Numbered from the stretch's first letter, positions 50,506-59,745 are shown. The stretch: DNA of 64,000 nucleotides from Clostridiales bacterium (GCA_017478485.1 JAFVDI010000017.1:1-64000), one strand, 5' to 3'. Notes: generated by a model from the sequence alone, not told the origin. A program made the numbers and translations.

Positions 50506-51885
50506 ATGATCCATTGCTATCAGTTTGAAGGCTTAAACATCGTGCTCGACGTTTTCTCGGGCTCTATTCACATGACCGATCCTGTCGCTTTCGACATGAT
50601 CCGCTGGTACGAGACTGAGCCCGCTGAGGCCGTAATGGCAAAAGCAATGGAGGTTCATAAGATCACCCGAACTGATGCTGAAGAATGCATCACTGATATA
50701 AAAAAACTTAAAGAAGAAGGCAAGCTCTACGTTCCCGATAAGTACGAGCACCTTGCACGTGATTTCAGGAAAAAGAGGTTTTCGATAAAGGCTCTCTGCC
50801 TCCATGTCGCCCACACCTGCAATCTCAACTGCTCCTACTGCTTTGCGAGCCAGGGCAAATACCATGGCGACCGCGCTCTCATGAGCCTTGAGACAGGAAA
50901 GAAAGCGATCGACTTCCTCATCGAGAACTCAGGATACCACAAGAATCTCGACATCGACTTCTTTGGCGGCGAACCTCTGATGAACTGGGAAGTCTGCAAG
51001 GAACTCGTTAAGTACGGACGTGAGCAGGAAAAGCTTCACGGCAAGAATATCCGCTTCACGCTCACTACCAACGGCATCCTCCTCAACGACGAGGTCACCG
51101 ATTTCTGCAACAAGGAAATGCATAACGTAGTCCTCTCCCTCGACGGTCGCAAGGACGTAAACGACAGGTTCAGAGTCGATATGGCCGGCAACGGTTCATA
51201 TGACAGGATCGTTCCCAACTTTCAGAAGTTCGTCGAAAAACGCGGCTCAAAGAGCTACTACATGAGAGGAACCTTCACTCATCACAACACTGATTTTGTA
51301 AATGACATCAAGCACATGCTGGACTTAGGCTTCACAGAGCTTTCAATGGAGCCTGTCGTAACTGACCCCTCCAGCCCATCTGCACTGACAGAGGAAGATC
51401 TTCCTGTTCTTTTCGAGCAGTACGAAGAGCTAGCAAGGCTCATGGTCAAGAGATACAACGAAGGCAAGCCTTTTACCTTCTACCACTACATGCTCGACCT
51501 CACATGCGGCCCCTGCATCTACAAGCGTGTTGCAGGCTGCGGATCCGGTACTGAATATCTCGCTGTCACCCCATGGGGCGACCTCTATCCCTGCCACCAG
51601 TTCGTCGGCGATCCCAACTACAAGATGGGCGACATCTACACCGGCGTAACTGCTACAGAGACCCGCGACAAGTTCGCCGCATGCAATGCTTACAGCAGAC
51701 CCGAGTGCAGAGACTGCTGGGCAAAGCTCTACTGCTCCGGCGGATGCGCAGCCAACTCCTATCACGCAACCGGAGACATCCAGGGCGTATACGAATACGG
51801 CTGCAAGCTTTTCAAGAAGAGGATCGAGTGCGCCATCGGCGTAAAGCTCCTCACCTCGGGGATCGACCAGCCCGGCGCTAAATAA
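50506..51885 (+). CDS. scfB: SCIFF radical SAM maturase (SPASM type)
   Basis: This enzyme forms the thioether cross-links in the SCIFF peptide. The 459-residue product has an N-terminal RiPP-recognition-like region (about 1-90), the radical SAM cluster motif C105-x3-C109-x2-C112 in HTCNLNCSYCF, the GGEPLMNWE motif, and a SPASM domain with two auxiliary cluster sets: C334, C337, C345, C363 and C393, C401, C404, C410, C414, C433 and C442. The pair with the upstream precursor is diagnostic. The start follows GGGAGAG. Confidence 0.96.
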   Translation: MIHCYQFEGLNIVLDVFSGSIHMTDPVAFDMIRWYETEPAEAVMAKAMEVHKITRTDAEECITDIKKLKEEGKLYVPDKYEHLARDFRKKRFSIKALCLHVAHTCNLNCSYCFASQGKYHGDRALMSLETGKKAIDFLIENSGYHKNLDIDFFGGEPLMNWEVCKELVKYGREQEKLHGKNIRFTLTTNGILLNDEVTDFCNKEMHNVVLSLDGRKDVNDRFRVDMAGNGSYDRIVPNFQKFVEKRGSKSYYMRGTFTHHNTDFVNDIKHMLDLGFTELSMEPVVTDPSSPSALTEEDLPVLFEQYEELARLMVKRYNEGKPFTFYHYMLDLTCGPCIYKRVAGCGSGTEYLAVTPWGDLYPCHQFVGDPNYKMGDIYTGVTATETRDKFAACNAYSRPECRDCWAKLYCSGGCAANSYHATGDIQGVYEYGCKLFKKRIECAIGVKLLTSGIDQPGAK

Positions 51886-51901
51886 GTCTTATTCACAGCA
51901 A

Positions 51902-52158
51902 TTACCCATAAGGAATGAAAAACCGTTTTCTTATGGGTTAACCCTTCTGATCAGCAGCGGTTCAGGCTCCAATTACCTATAAAAAACGCAAAATTACGGA
52001 TTTATAGGTAAAATCTCGCCTGATCCTGGCTGAAAAGCACCTGATTTACCTATAAAAATGAAAGAACTCTGAATTTTATAGGTAAACCGGGTCCGAAAAC
52101 GCCTCGAAGACGCAGAGATTTACCTATAAATTCCGAAAAAGATGAAATTTATAGGTAA
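51902..52158. repeat. tandem array of four AT-rich hairpins
   Basis: Four inverted repeats made of TTACCTATAAA and its complement TTTATAGGTAA follow one another: arms at 51902/51930, 51973/52001, 52046/52075 and 52120/52148 (arm starts). Unit starts are 71, 73 and 74 nt apart; the two arms in each unit are 28-29 nt apart. Stems reach 11-13 bp with 13-17 nt loops that differ between units, and so do the 31-34 nt spacers. Unit 1 has TTACCCATAAG with the matching change CTTATGGG in the other arm, a compensatory variation. It is not a CRISPR, as orientation alternates. It lies between two convergent genes, so it may be a DNA-binding array or a structured 3' element. Confidence 0.85.
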
Positions 52159-52183
52159 CCACCTAAAAAAGCAAGCACAAAGC

Positions 52184-52222
52184 AATCGTCCCATCCACAA
52201 AGACAGCAAGGATGGGACGATT
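52184..52222. terminator. hairpin between the repeat array and araD
   Basis: A perfect 13-bp stem AATCGTCCCATCC/GGATGGGACGATT (52184-52196 with 52210-52222) has a 13-nt loop. In the plus direction TATTTTGG follows; in the minus direction a T-rich stretch (GCTTTGTGCTTGCTTTTTT) lies behind it. It may end the maturase transcript, the araD operon, or both. Confidence 0.65.
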
Positions 52223-52249
52223 TATTTTGGAAGTATTATGAAGAAAAAA

Positions 52250-52948
52250 TTAATTACCCTGACCGTAGTAGGCGTTCTTGCCGTGCTTTCTCAAGTAATG
52301 CTTGTCGAGGAGCTCCTGCTGCATGGCTCCGAGTGAAGGATTGATCATCTTCGCGTGGAATGCCATAAATGCACACTCCTCGAGGACTACGGAGTTATGC
52401 ACTGCATCGTTTGCGTCCTTGCCCCAGGTGAAAGGTCCGTGACTGTTTACCAGGACTGCGGGGACCTGAACGGGATCGATGCCTCTCTTGTTGAATGTCT
52501 CGATGATGACGTTGCCTGTCTCGAGCTCATACTCACCGCCGATCTCTTCGGGGGTCATCTTGCGCGTGCAGGGAATCTCGCCGTAGAAAGTGTCGCCCTG
52601 TGTCGTACCGTATGCTGTAATGCCGACACCTGCCTGAGCAAAGCTCGTTGCCCATCTTGAGTGGGTGTGTACAACGCCTCCGATGCCCTCAAATGCCTTG
52701 TAAAGAGCGATGTGGGTGGGTGTGTCGCTGGAAGGCTTATAGTGGCCCTCGACGACTTTTCCGTCAAGGTCTAAGACTACCATGTCTTCAGCTTTCATTC
52801 CGTCGTAATCCACACCGCTCGGCTTGATGACGATAAGACCGGATGCCCTGTCGATCTCCGAGACGTTTCCCCATGTGAATGTGACGAGGTCATGCTTCGG
52901 AAGGAGCAGGTTGGCCTGCAGTACTTTTTCTTTCAGTTCTTCTAACAT
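52250..52948 (-). CDS. araD: L-ribulose-5-phosphate 4-epimerase
   Basis: AraD converts L-ribulose-5-phosphate to D-xylulose-5-phosphate, the last step of L-arabinose entry into the pentose phosphate pathway. The 232-residue class II aldolase-like product has [21 protein letters not shown], the zinc-binding [14 protein letters not shown], and SHGPFTWG with the third histidine. It follows the FGGY kinase gene by 25 bp and ends the transport operon. Confidence 0.95.
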   Translation of the reverse strand: MLEELKEKVLQANLLLPKHDLVTFTWGNVSEIDRASGLIVIKPSGVDYDGMKAEDMVVLDLDGKVVEGHYKPSSDTPTHIALYKAFEGIGGVVHTHSRWATSFAQAGVGITAYGTTQGDTFYGEIPCTRKMTPEEIGGEYELETGNVIIETFNKRGIDPVQVPAVLVNSHGPFTWGKDANDAVHNSVVLEECAFMAFHAKMINPSLGAMQQELLDKHYLRKHGKNAYYGQGN

Positions 52949-52973
52949 TTATGCGGCTCCTTGATATGTGATA

Positions 52974-54491
52974 TCAGAATTTTACCGCAGCAACGCGCTC
53001 AGCGTCGAGCGCCGCGGAGAACTTCTCAATGTAGCGGTCAAAACCTTCAACGTCTTCTGCAACAGGCGCAAAGGTTGAACTTCTTGCATCCTTGAAGACC
53101 TTGTTTGCTAGGAACTCCTCGAGAGCACCTTCCTTATTTGCACGGTAAGCTGCAAGGAGAGCCATTCCGTAAGGCCCGCCCTCGCCTGCCGTCTCCATGA
53201 CGGTTACGGGTGCTTTGCAAGCTGCTGCCATGTAGCGCTGGCCGACGACGGGTGTCTTGAAAAGACCGCCGTGACCTGTAAGGCTCGTGATCTCAACGCC
53301 CTCTTTTGCGAGGATGTCCATGCCGATCTTGAGCGTAGCCATTGTCGAATAGAGCTGTGACCTGAGGAAGTTGGCGAGCGAGAAATCGCTGTCGGGAGTC
53401 CTGATGACGAAAGGCCTGCCGCTGTCTAAATGCGTAACGCCTTCACCTGCCATGTAGTTGACTGTGCAGACGCCGCCGCAGTCAGCTGCGCCTTCCATGG
53501 ACTTCTGATAAAGCTTTGTATAAAGGTCGCCTGTGTCAACGGATCCGCCGAATAGTTCGACCGTCTGTCTGAGAATGCTGACCCACGCATTCATGTCGTT
53601 GGTGCAGTTGTTGCAGTGAACCATCGCAACGGCTTTGCCACTCGGGGTGGTAACCATGTCGATCTCTTCGTAGACCTTGCTCAGAGGCTTGTCCAGTACG
53701 ACCATCGAAAAGATGCTCGTGCCGGCTGATACGTTGCCCGTGCCTGCGGAAACGGCGTTTGTAGCCGTCATGCCGGTACCTGCATCACCTTCAGCGGGTG
53801 CGAAAGGAATTCCCGCGGGCAGTTTGCCTCCGAGGAGAGCTGCGCCTTCGGCCGTCAAAGAACCTGCGTCTTCGCCTGCGGGAAGCACCTTGGGAAGGAT
53901 GTCTCTGATCTTCCATCCGAGATTTCTGTCTGCGATGAGGTTGTCGAACTTGGCGATCATGCCCTCATCGTAATCGAGCGTATTGCTGTCGATCGGGAAC
54001 ATGCCTGAAGCATCTCCGACACCGAGAGCGTTAACGCCTGTGAGCTTATAGTGGACATAACCCGCAAGAGTCGTGATGTGTGCGATGCGGGAGATGTGTT
54101 CCTCGTTGTTTAATATCGCCTGGTAAAGATGAGCGATGCTCCATCTCTGGGGTATGTTGAAGTCAAGGAGGCCTGTCAGATCAGATGCGGCCTGCGCCGT
54201 CATCGTATTCTGCCATGTACGGAATGGCACAAGGAGATTCCATTCCGTATCAAATGCCAGATACCCGTGCATCATTGCGGAAATACCCATTGCCGCAACG
54301 TCAGCCGTATCGGTGTCTGACAGGGCCTTCCTCAGTCCTTCAAAGGCTTGATCAAGGCTGTATGTCCATACGCCGTCAGTAAAGTCGCTCTTCCAGACGT
54401 AGTCGCCTGTGGAACGCTGCGTAAAGTTGTCGTCGATGACGACCGCCTTGATACGTGTGGAGCCGAATTCAATGCCCAGATAGTTACTCAT
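52974..54491 (-). CDS. FGGY-family carbohydrate kinase, probable ribulokinase (AraK type)
   Basis: The 505-residue product is an FGGY sugar kinase. The N-terminal half begins YLGIEFGSTRIKAVVID, the actin-like phosphate-1 loop, and the C-terminal half has AGTGNVSAGTSIFSM and the GHGGLFKTPVVGQRYMAAA adenosine-binding segment. It is not close to the classical AraB type. A kinase of this second type (AraK) was described as the ribulokinase of Clostridium acetobutylicum. Its place between the sugar importer and araD, with an AraR-like regulator nearby, suggests L-ribulose as substrate, but D-xylulose or another ketose is possible. araA is not in the window. Confidence 0.85.
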   Translation of the reverse strand: MSNYLGIEFGSTRIKAVVIDDNFTQRSTGDYVWKSDFTDGVWTYSLDQAFEGLRKALSDTDTADVAAMGISAMMHGYLAFDTEWNLLVPFRTWQNTMTAQAASDLTGLLDFNIPQRWSIAHLYQAILNNEEHISRIAHITTLAGYVHYKLTGVNALGVGDASGMFPIDSNTLDYDEGMIAKFDNLIADRNLGWKIRDILPKVLPAGEDAGSLTAEGAALLGGKLPAGIPFAPAEGDAGTGMTATNAVSAGTGNVSAGTSIFSMVVLDKPLSKVYEEIDMVTTPSGKAVAMVHCNNCTNDMNAWVSILRQTVELFGGSVDTGDLYTKLYQKSMEGAADCGGVCTVNYMAGEGVTHLDSGRPFVIRTPDSDFSLANFLRSQLYSTMATLKIGMDILAKEGVEITSLTGHGGLFKTPVVGQRYMAAACKAPVTVMETAGEGGPYGMALLAAYRANKEGALEEFLANKVFKDARSSTFAPVAEDVEGFDRYIEKFSAALDAERVAAVKF

Positions 54492-54512
54492 CTTTAATCC
54501 TCCGTGCCATTA

Positions 54513-55550
54513 TTATTTCTTTGCACCAGCCTTACGGCGGAGAACAAGGCTCTGGATCAGGAGGAACAGACAGAGCATGAAAGCGACCGTGATATTGGTC
54601 CACCATGCTTCGTCAAGTCCGAGTGAAGAGACGATGTTCTTGATGGTACTGAGGCTCAGAACTCCGAAGAACGTTCCGACGATGTTTCCAACGCCGCCCG
54701 TCAGCAGTGTTCCGCCTATGATGGAGGATGCTATGGCGTTCATTTCCGCACCGTCCGCATGTGAAGGAGAACCGGAGCCTACATGCATAAAATACACATA
54801 GCCGCCGATGCCTGCAAGTACGCTGCAGAGAAGATGCGCGATAAACTTGGTTTTCTTGACGTTGATACCAAGAAGTCTTGCGCTCAGCGCGTTTCCGCCG
54901 ACTGCGTAGAAGTTTCTTCCGATCCTTGTCCAGCGCAGGAGGCAGAACAGGAGTATTACGACTACGATGGCAACTACGACGCCGATCTCGATATAAGCAG
55001 GAATATACATTCCTTTTTTGTTATAGGAACCCATGAAGGGGATCTCGATCCTGGTGCTCCTCATTGCAACAAACGCTTTGTGCTCGACGTTGAAAGGATT
55101 TGCATTGACTATGGTGGTCATGCCCTTCGCAAAGAAGAGTCCTGCGAGTGAAACGATGAACGGCTGGATCTCAAGGTAAGCTACGAGCGTGCCCTGGACA
55201 ATACCGAAAGCAAGACCGATGGCTACAGCAAGGCATATGGATGTAACCACGTTTCCGCCGCTCTTGTCGAGCAGTACCGCGCAGCTCATGCAGACGAGAG
55301 CGGTTACCTGACCGACGGAGATGTCGATGCCTCCGGTGATCATTACGAGGCTCATGCCGCATGAAAGGATGATAAGGCTCGCGTTTTCGTTAAGGATATT
55401 AAAAAAGTTCTGTGGCTTAAGGAATCCGGAACCCAGGCAGATGATCGCCATCGCATACATGAAAACGAATACCACAATGGTTATGATCAGGAGCAGGTTT
55501 GTATCTGAGATGTTTCGGAGCGATTTTTTGGGAGCTACCACGTTTTCCAT
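54513..55550 (-). CDS. sugar ABC transporter permease (YjfF type)
   Basis: This is one of two permeases of the importer. The 345-residue product has about nine hydrophobic segments and the family motif GGIDISVGQVTALVCM; ANPFNVEHKAFVAMR is a typical extracellular segment. Like E. coli YtfT-YjfF, the two permeases differ and would form a heterodimer. Its start lies 1 nt after the previous permease stop. Confidence 0.92.
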   Translation of the reverse strand: MENVVAPKKSLRNISDTNLLLIITIVVFVFMYAMAIICLGSGFLKPQNFFNILNENASLIILSCGMSLVMITGGIDISVGQVTALVCMSCAVLLDKSGGNVVTSICLAVAIGLAFGIVQGTLVAYLEIQPFIVSLAGLFFAKGMTTIVNANPFNVEHKAFVAMRSTRIEIPFMGSYNKKGMYIPAYIEIGVVVAIVVVILLFCLLRWTRIGRNFYAVGGNALSARLLGINVKKTKFIAHLLCSVLAGIGGYVYFMHVGSGSPSHADGAEMNAIASSIIGGTLLTGGVGNIVGTFFGVLSLSTIKNIVSSLGLDEAWWTNITVAFMLCLFLLIQSLVLRRKAGAKK

Positions 55551-55551
55551 A

Positions 55552-56652
55552 TCAAGCAGCCTCCTTTACAGATTTCTTTGAAGAAGATTTCTTGAGCTGG
55601 TTGATCTTCTCTCTTACGACAGGTGCTGAGAGGACAACGAGGATGATGACTACGACAGCCTTGTAAGCGGGAAGCGCGGTCGAATCAACGTTGAACTTGT
55701 AGAGCGTTGTCGTAAGGAACTGGATGATGTAAGCACCCATGATCGAAGCAGGCATACTGAACTTACCGCCGCCAAGGGAGTTGCCTCCGAGAGCTACAGC
55801 AAGGATAGCATCCATTTCGATATCCTTTGCAACGACTGAATAGTTGATCGTTGAGATACGGCTTACTTTGATGAGACCAACTACTGCGACGCAGAGGCCG
55901 AGGATCATGTAAGTGATGAGCTTGACTACTGCGGGGTTGATTCCGTTAAGTCTTGATGAGTGCGGGTTGATGCCTACAGCCTGTGAATACAGTCCGAGAT
56001 TCGTGAACTTGAGTGCAAGGAATATGATCAACATGCACGCTGCCGCTATGAACACCGGCGTCGGGATCGGGATTCCGGGAATGAATGTTCCGAAGTATGA
56101 GAACTCGGGCTCTGCGATGATCGGGAGCTCGTTGTTGTTGATCCATGCAGCGATGGAACGGCCTGCAGTGAAAAGGATCAGCGTTGCGACCATCGGCTGT
56201 ATCTTGAAGAATGCTACGAGTGATCCGTTGAATGCGCCGAAAAGCATCGCAACCAAACATGCAACGAGGAAAGCCACGATGATTGGTGCCTTCATGTGAT
56301 CAGGTCTGGACTCGTTTCCGCAGAGGACCTTGAGGATGACCGAACCGGCAATGGCGATCGACGCGCCGACTGAGATATCCTGTCCGCCTGATGCAGATGT
56401 TACGAGCGTCATTCCGATCGCGAGGATCGCAAGTTCACTGCCGTAGTCAAGGATAGTAATGAGATATCCTGAAAGGACAGGCTGGTTTGCGCTGTTATAG
56501 CCAAGCTTGATCGCAAAGAACGAAGGATCAGCTATGAGGTTGAATATAACCAGCAGCAGGAGTGCCATTACAGGTATGAACAGCTGCATGCGCGTGACGG
56601 CGATGAGCTTTTGTACAAAAGGTTTTTTAGATAATGGTCTTGACGATGTCAT
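55552..56652 (-). CDS. sugar ABC transporter permease (YtfT type)
   Basis: This is the first of the two permeases. The 366-residue product has an N-terminal cytoplasmic part, about nine membrane segments and GGQDISVGASIAIAGSVIL in the position of the family motif (with Gln for the usual Ile). The C-terminal end is Lys- and Ser-rich. Its start overlaps the stop of the ATPase gene by 4 bp. Confidence 0.92.
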   Translation of the reverse strand: MTSSRPLSKKPFVQKLIAVTRMQLFIPVMALLLLVIFNLIADPSFFAIKLGYNSANQPVLSGYLITILDYGSELAILAIGMTLVTSASGGQDISVGASIAIAGSVILKVLCGNESRPDHMKAPIIVAFLVACLVAMLFGAFNGSLVAFFKIQPMVATLILFTAGRSIAAWINNNELPIIAEPEFSYFGTFIPGIPIPTPVFIAAACMLIIFLALKFTNLGLYSQAVGINPHSSRLNGINPAVVKLITYMILGLCVAVVGLIKVSRISTINYSVVAKDIEMDAILAVALGGNSLGGGKFSMPASIMGAYIIQFLTTTLYKFNVDSTALPAYKAVVVIILVVLSAPVVREKINQLKKSSSKKSVKEAA

Positions 56653-58190
56653 TTCTCTTCACCTCCGGCTATGGTTGCCATGACCTTGTTGCGGGTGAGC
56701 TCGTCACCATTGAGTTCTCCGACTACTTTTCTGTCTCTCATGACTATGAGACGTGAGCAGGTCCTGAGCATCTCGTCAATCTCTGATGAGATGAACGTTA
56801 CGCTCTTTCCTTCAGCTGCAAGCTTCAATGCAAGCTTCTGGATCTCGATCTTCGTGCCGATGTCGATACCTCTCGTAGGCTCGTCAAGGATGAGGAAATC
56901 CGGATTTGTGAGGAGCCAGCGCGCAAGGATGACCTTCTGCTGGTTTCCGCCTGAGAGCTGTCCGATCGGCGTGTCCGAGGAAGCTGTCTTAACGTCGAGG
57001 AGCTTAATGTATTCCTGCGCCATCTGTTCAGCCTTTGCTTTCGAGAACGGTCTGAAGAATCCCTTCATGACCTGTAGAGCGAGAATGATGTTGTCTCTTA
57101 CGGAAAGGTCAGCTACGATTCCGTCTTTCTTTCTGTCTTCGGGAAGATATCCGATACCGTGCTTCATGGCATCGATAGGTTTCTTGATCCTGACTCTCTG
57201 ACCGTTGATAAGAACCTTTCCGCCGAGGACCTTGTCAGCTCCGAAAATGGCTCTGACGCACTCACTTCGGCCGGAACCCAGAAGTCCCGTGAAGCCGTTG
57301 ACTTCGCCCTTATAGATTGTGAAATCGAAAGGCTTGATACCGGCGTTGCTTACAAGGTTCACAGCTTCAAGGACCGGTGTGGTATTCCTGTCGACTGCAC
57401 CGACATCGCTTTCGCTCTTGATGTCTGACATGTCGTCTAAATCCTTGCCGAGCATCTTCGAAACGAGTTTTACTCTCGGAAGATCCTCAATTACGTACTC
57501 GCCTACGAGCGTTCCGTCTCTTAATACAGTGATCCTGTCGCAGACCTCATAGACCTGGTCGAGGAAGTGCGTGACGAAGATGATGCCTACGCCCTTTTCC
57601 TTCAGATCCCTCATGAGCTTAAACAGCTTTTCGACCTCCTGCTCGTCGAGCGAAGAGGTAGGTTCGTCAAGGATAAGTACGCGACACTTCATGTCTACGG
57701 CGCGTGCGATCGCTACCATCTGCTGGACTGCGATCGAGCAGCTGCCGAGCTGCTGCCTGGGTGTTGCGGGTATGTCGAGCGACTTCAAGAGCTCGCCCGT
57801 CTTTTTATTCATGTCAGCCCAGTTGGTAAAAGCGCCCGAACGGCCGATGAACATGTTCTCGGCTACCGAAAGGTTCGGACAGAGGGCTATTTCCTGGTAA
57901 ACCGTGGAAATCCCTGAATTCTGGGCATCCTGAGGTGATCTTATATGTGCTTCTTCAAACTCGGCTTCCCCTGCCGCGTCTGAAGTATTTTTCCTGATTA
58001 ATATCGTTCCGCCGTCTTTAACATAAACACCGGTCAGAACCTTGATCAAAGTGGATTTTCCTGCGCCGTTCTCTCCCATAAGGGCATGAATCTCGCCGCT
58101 TCTCAAAGTGAAATCCACATTCTGAAGAGCATTTACTCCCGGGAAATATTTGCAGATGCCGCGCATCTTCAAAACTTCGCCTGTCTCCAT
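56649..58190 (-). CDS. sugar ABC transporter ATP-binding protein (YtfR/RbsA type)
   Basis: The 513-residue product is a fused double ABC ATPase of ribose/galactofuranose-type importers. Domain 1 has Walker A GENGAGKST, and DEPTSSLDEQEVEKLF; domain 2 has QLSGGNQQKVILARWL and LILDEPTRGIDIGTKIEI, which is the more conserved half. In domain 1 the signature reads GSCSIAVQQMVAIARAV, degenerate as in the family. The gene lies after a terminator-like hairpin (58211-58248) and overlaps the next permease. Confidence 0.95.
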   Translation of the reverse strand: METGEVLKMRGICKYFPGVNALQNVDFTLRSGEIHALMGENGAGKSTLIKVLTGVYVKDGGTILIRKNTSDAAGEAEFEEAHIRSPQDAQNSGISTVYQEIALCPNLSVAENMFIGRSGAFTNWADMNKKTGELLKSLDIPATPRQQLGSCSIAVQQMVAIARAVDMKCRVLILDEPTSSLDEQEVEKLFKLMRDLKEKGVGIIFVTHFLDQVYEVCDRITVLRDGTLVGEYVIEDLPRVKLVSKMLGKDLDDMSDIKSESDVGAVDRNTTPVLEAVNLVSNAGIKPFDFTIYKGEVNGFTGLLGSGRSECVRAIFGADKVLGGKVLINGQRVRIKKPIDAMKHGIGYLPEDRKKDGIVADLSVRDNIILALQVMKGFFRPFSKAKAEQMAQEYIKLLDVKTASSDTPIGQLSGGNQQKVILARWLLTNPDFLILDEPTRGIDIGTKIEIQKLALKLAAEGKSVTFISSEIDEMLRTCSRLIVMRDRKVVGELNGDELTRNKVMATIAGGEEK

Positions 58191-58210
58191 AATTTCACTC
58201 CCCTGTTTTT

Positions 58211-58248
58211 AAAAAGGCACGCGGTGCGGAGGTTCCGTACCGCGTGCC
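58211..58248 (-). terminator. intra-operon terminator after the sugar-binding protein gene
   Basis: A 14-bp stem (58216-58229 with 58235-58248; GGCACGCGGT/ACCGCGTGCC core, one G-T pair) is followed in the minus direction by T5. It lies 38 nt after the binding-protein stop. Such hairpins raise the amount of the binding protein over the ATPase and permeases. Confidence 0.85.
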
Positions 58249-58285
58249 GGTCAATTACTTAGTGTTTGTGACTTGTAAGGACCTG

Positions 58286-59302
58286 TCAGATTCCGTACTT
58301 GTCAACGTCTTCCTGTGTGATCGTAGCTGCGTCAAAGCCCTTCTCGTCCATGATGATGACCTTCTCTGCAGGAGCCTTGCCAGCCTCGAAATCCTTGATG
58401 ATCTTGTCGATGTAGGAAGCCTGGAAAGGATTGCACTGACCGTCGTAGTTCCACTTCTTAGCGAGCAGTTCCTTGAGAGCCCAAGCGTTGCAGTCATAAC
58501 CCATAACGATTACGTCGCCGCCTACGCCGTGAGAGATGTTAGCCTTATCGAGAGCTGCAACAGCACCCTTAGCCATATCGTCGTTCTCAGCATAGATTAC
58601 GTTGAACTTCTCGCCGGAGTCGATAACAGACTGAACGATCTGCTGTGCCTTCTCTGCGTTCCACTCAGCTGTCTGCTGCTTAACGATCTTCCAGCCGTTT
58701 GCCTTAGCCTTGTCGTCCATAGCGCCTGAACGGCCCTTCTGAGCTGCTGTACCCATAGCACCCTGGATGTGGATGATCTTGTACTCGGGGAGCTTCTGAG
58801 CTTCGAGCCATGCAACAGCTGTCTCGCCTTCTTTTCTCATGTCGGAAACGATGGAAGCCTCATAGAGAGACTGGTCAGCATCGATCGTACGGTCGAAAAG
58901 GATAACCTTAACGCCTGCTGTCTTAGCATCCTGGAGAACAGAATCCCAACCGGATGTGTCAGCTGCTGAGAGAAGGAGATAATCAACTTCGTCTGTGATG
59001 AACTTCTTTGCTGCAGCGATCTGCTCGTCGTTCTTAAGGCTGTAAGCGAACTGGGCTTCATAGCCGTTCTCTTTTGTGAAAGTAGCCTTCATGTCCTTGT
59101 CGTTTGCTGTACGATAACCGGACTCGTTAGGATCGTTGTTGATGATACCGACCTTGATGAGCTTGTCACCGGCAGGTGCAGGAGCAGCTGTTGTAGCAGC
59201 AGCCGTTGTAGCAGCAGCTGTGGTAGCAGCGGGAGCCTGGTTGCATCCGGCCATAACGAAACCAACTGTAGCAGTCAGTAATACCGCAAGAAACTTCTTC
59301 AT
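58286..59302 (-). CDS. sugar ABC transporter substrate-binding lipoprotein (YtfQ-like)
   Basis: This lipoprotein would capture the sugar for the importer. The 338-residue product has a signal peptide with the lipobox MAGC (Cys20), a Thr/Ala-rich tether (about 24-43) with TTAAATTAAATT, and a type-1 periplasmic binding fold with VGIINNDPNESGYRTANDKD, TDEVDYLLLSAADTSGWDSVL and the hinge end VIVMGYDCNAWALKELLAK. It resembles YtfQ, which binds galactofuranose in E. coli; related Gram-positive proteins bind arabinose or other furanoses. It is the first gene of the operon. Confidence 0.94.
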   Translation of the reverse strand: MKKFLAVLLTATVGFVMAGCNQAPAATTAAATTAAATTAAPAPAGDKLIKVGIINNDPNESGYRTANDKDMKATFTKENGYEAQFAYSLKNDEQIAAAKKFITDEVDYLLLSAADTSGWDSVLQDAKTAGVKVILFDRTIDADQSLYEASIVSDMRKEGETAVAWLEAQKLPEYKIIHIQGAMGTAAQKGRSGAMDDKAKANGWKIVKQQTAEWNAEKAQQIVQSVIDSGEKFNVIYAENDDMAKGAVAALDKANISHGVGGDVIVMGYDCNAWALKELLAKKWNYDGQCNPFQASYIDKIIKDFEAGKAPAEKVIIMDEKGFDAATITQEDVDKYGI

Positions 59303-59745
59303 AGTTTTTCCTCACTTTCATAAATGTGTTTCTTGATTTTTCGAAGCCCGTACGGTTACCCGGATTGGGCTTTTCTGTCCACAGTTTGCCCTGACCCCCA
59401 TGCCCGTTCAATAACGTCCGGGCTCTTTTGACCAGATAAACAATACAAATTTTGGGGTACATTGAAAAAAGCATACCAGTTTGCGATAATTAAACGGTAA
59501 ATGTTGGATTTCTTTTGAAAACCGGGCATATTTTGTTGGAATTTTTATTCCCGCACCGGACGGGAACACAAAAAACGGTCATGTAAAATTGACAATAACG
59601 GTTTTTGCAAGTTACAGATTTTTCCGACATTATTGGTATTTTTCCGAAAAATCCGCCGCTGCTGTCACTGATCGAAAATGTGTTTTTTTATGGATTTTTA
59701 CAAAATGTACCTGATGAAAAACAGGGCTAAAGGGGGCTCAAAGCT
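59303..59745. promoter_or_regulatory. divergent regulatory region between importer and AraR-type regulator
   Basis: These 443 nt contain no gene. The sequence AATGTACC occurs near the regulator start (59704-59711) and its reverse complement GGTACATT near the importer side (59456-59463), each next to a TACAAA element; AraR operators in Bacillus contain GTAC flanked by TTT/AAA, so these are candidate operator halves. A GCCCG/CGGGC stem lies in the importer leader. No convincing -35/-10 pair was found for either direction. Confidence 0.4.

Noticed and set aside
51902..52158. CRISPR array
   Set aside because: The repeats are 11-bp half-sites that alternate in orientation with variable loops; a CRISPR has longer direct repeats, and no cas genes are nearby.
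52142..52336. Small plus-strand gene of 64 codons with a hydrophobic segment
   Set aside because: It begins inside the last hairpin of the array, spans the hairpin at 52184-52222 and runs into the antisense of araD; no ribosome binding site is seen.
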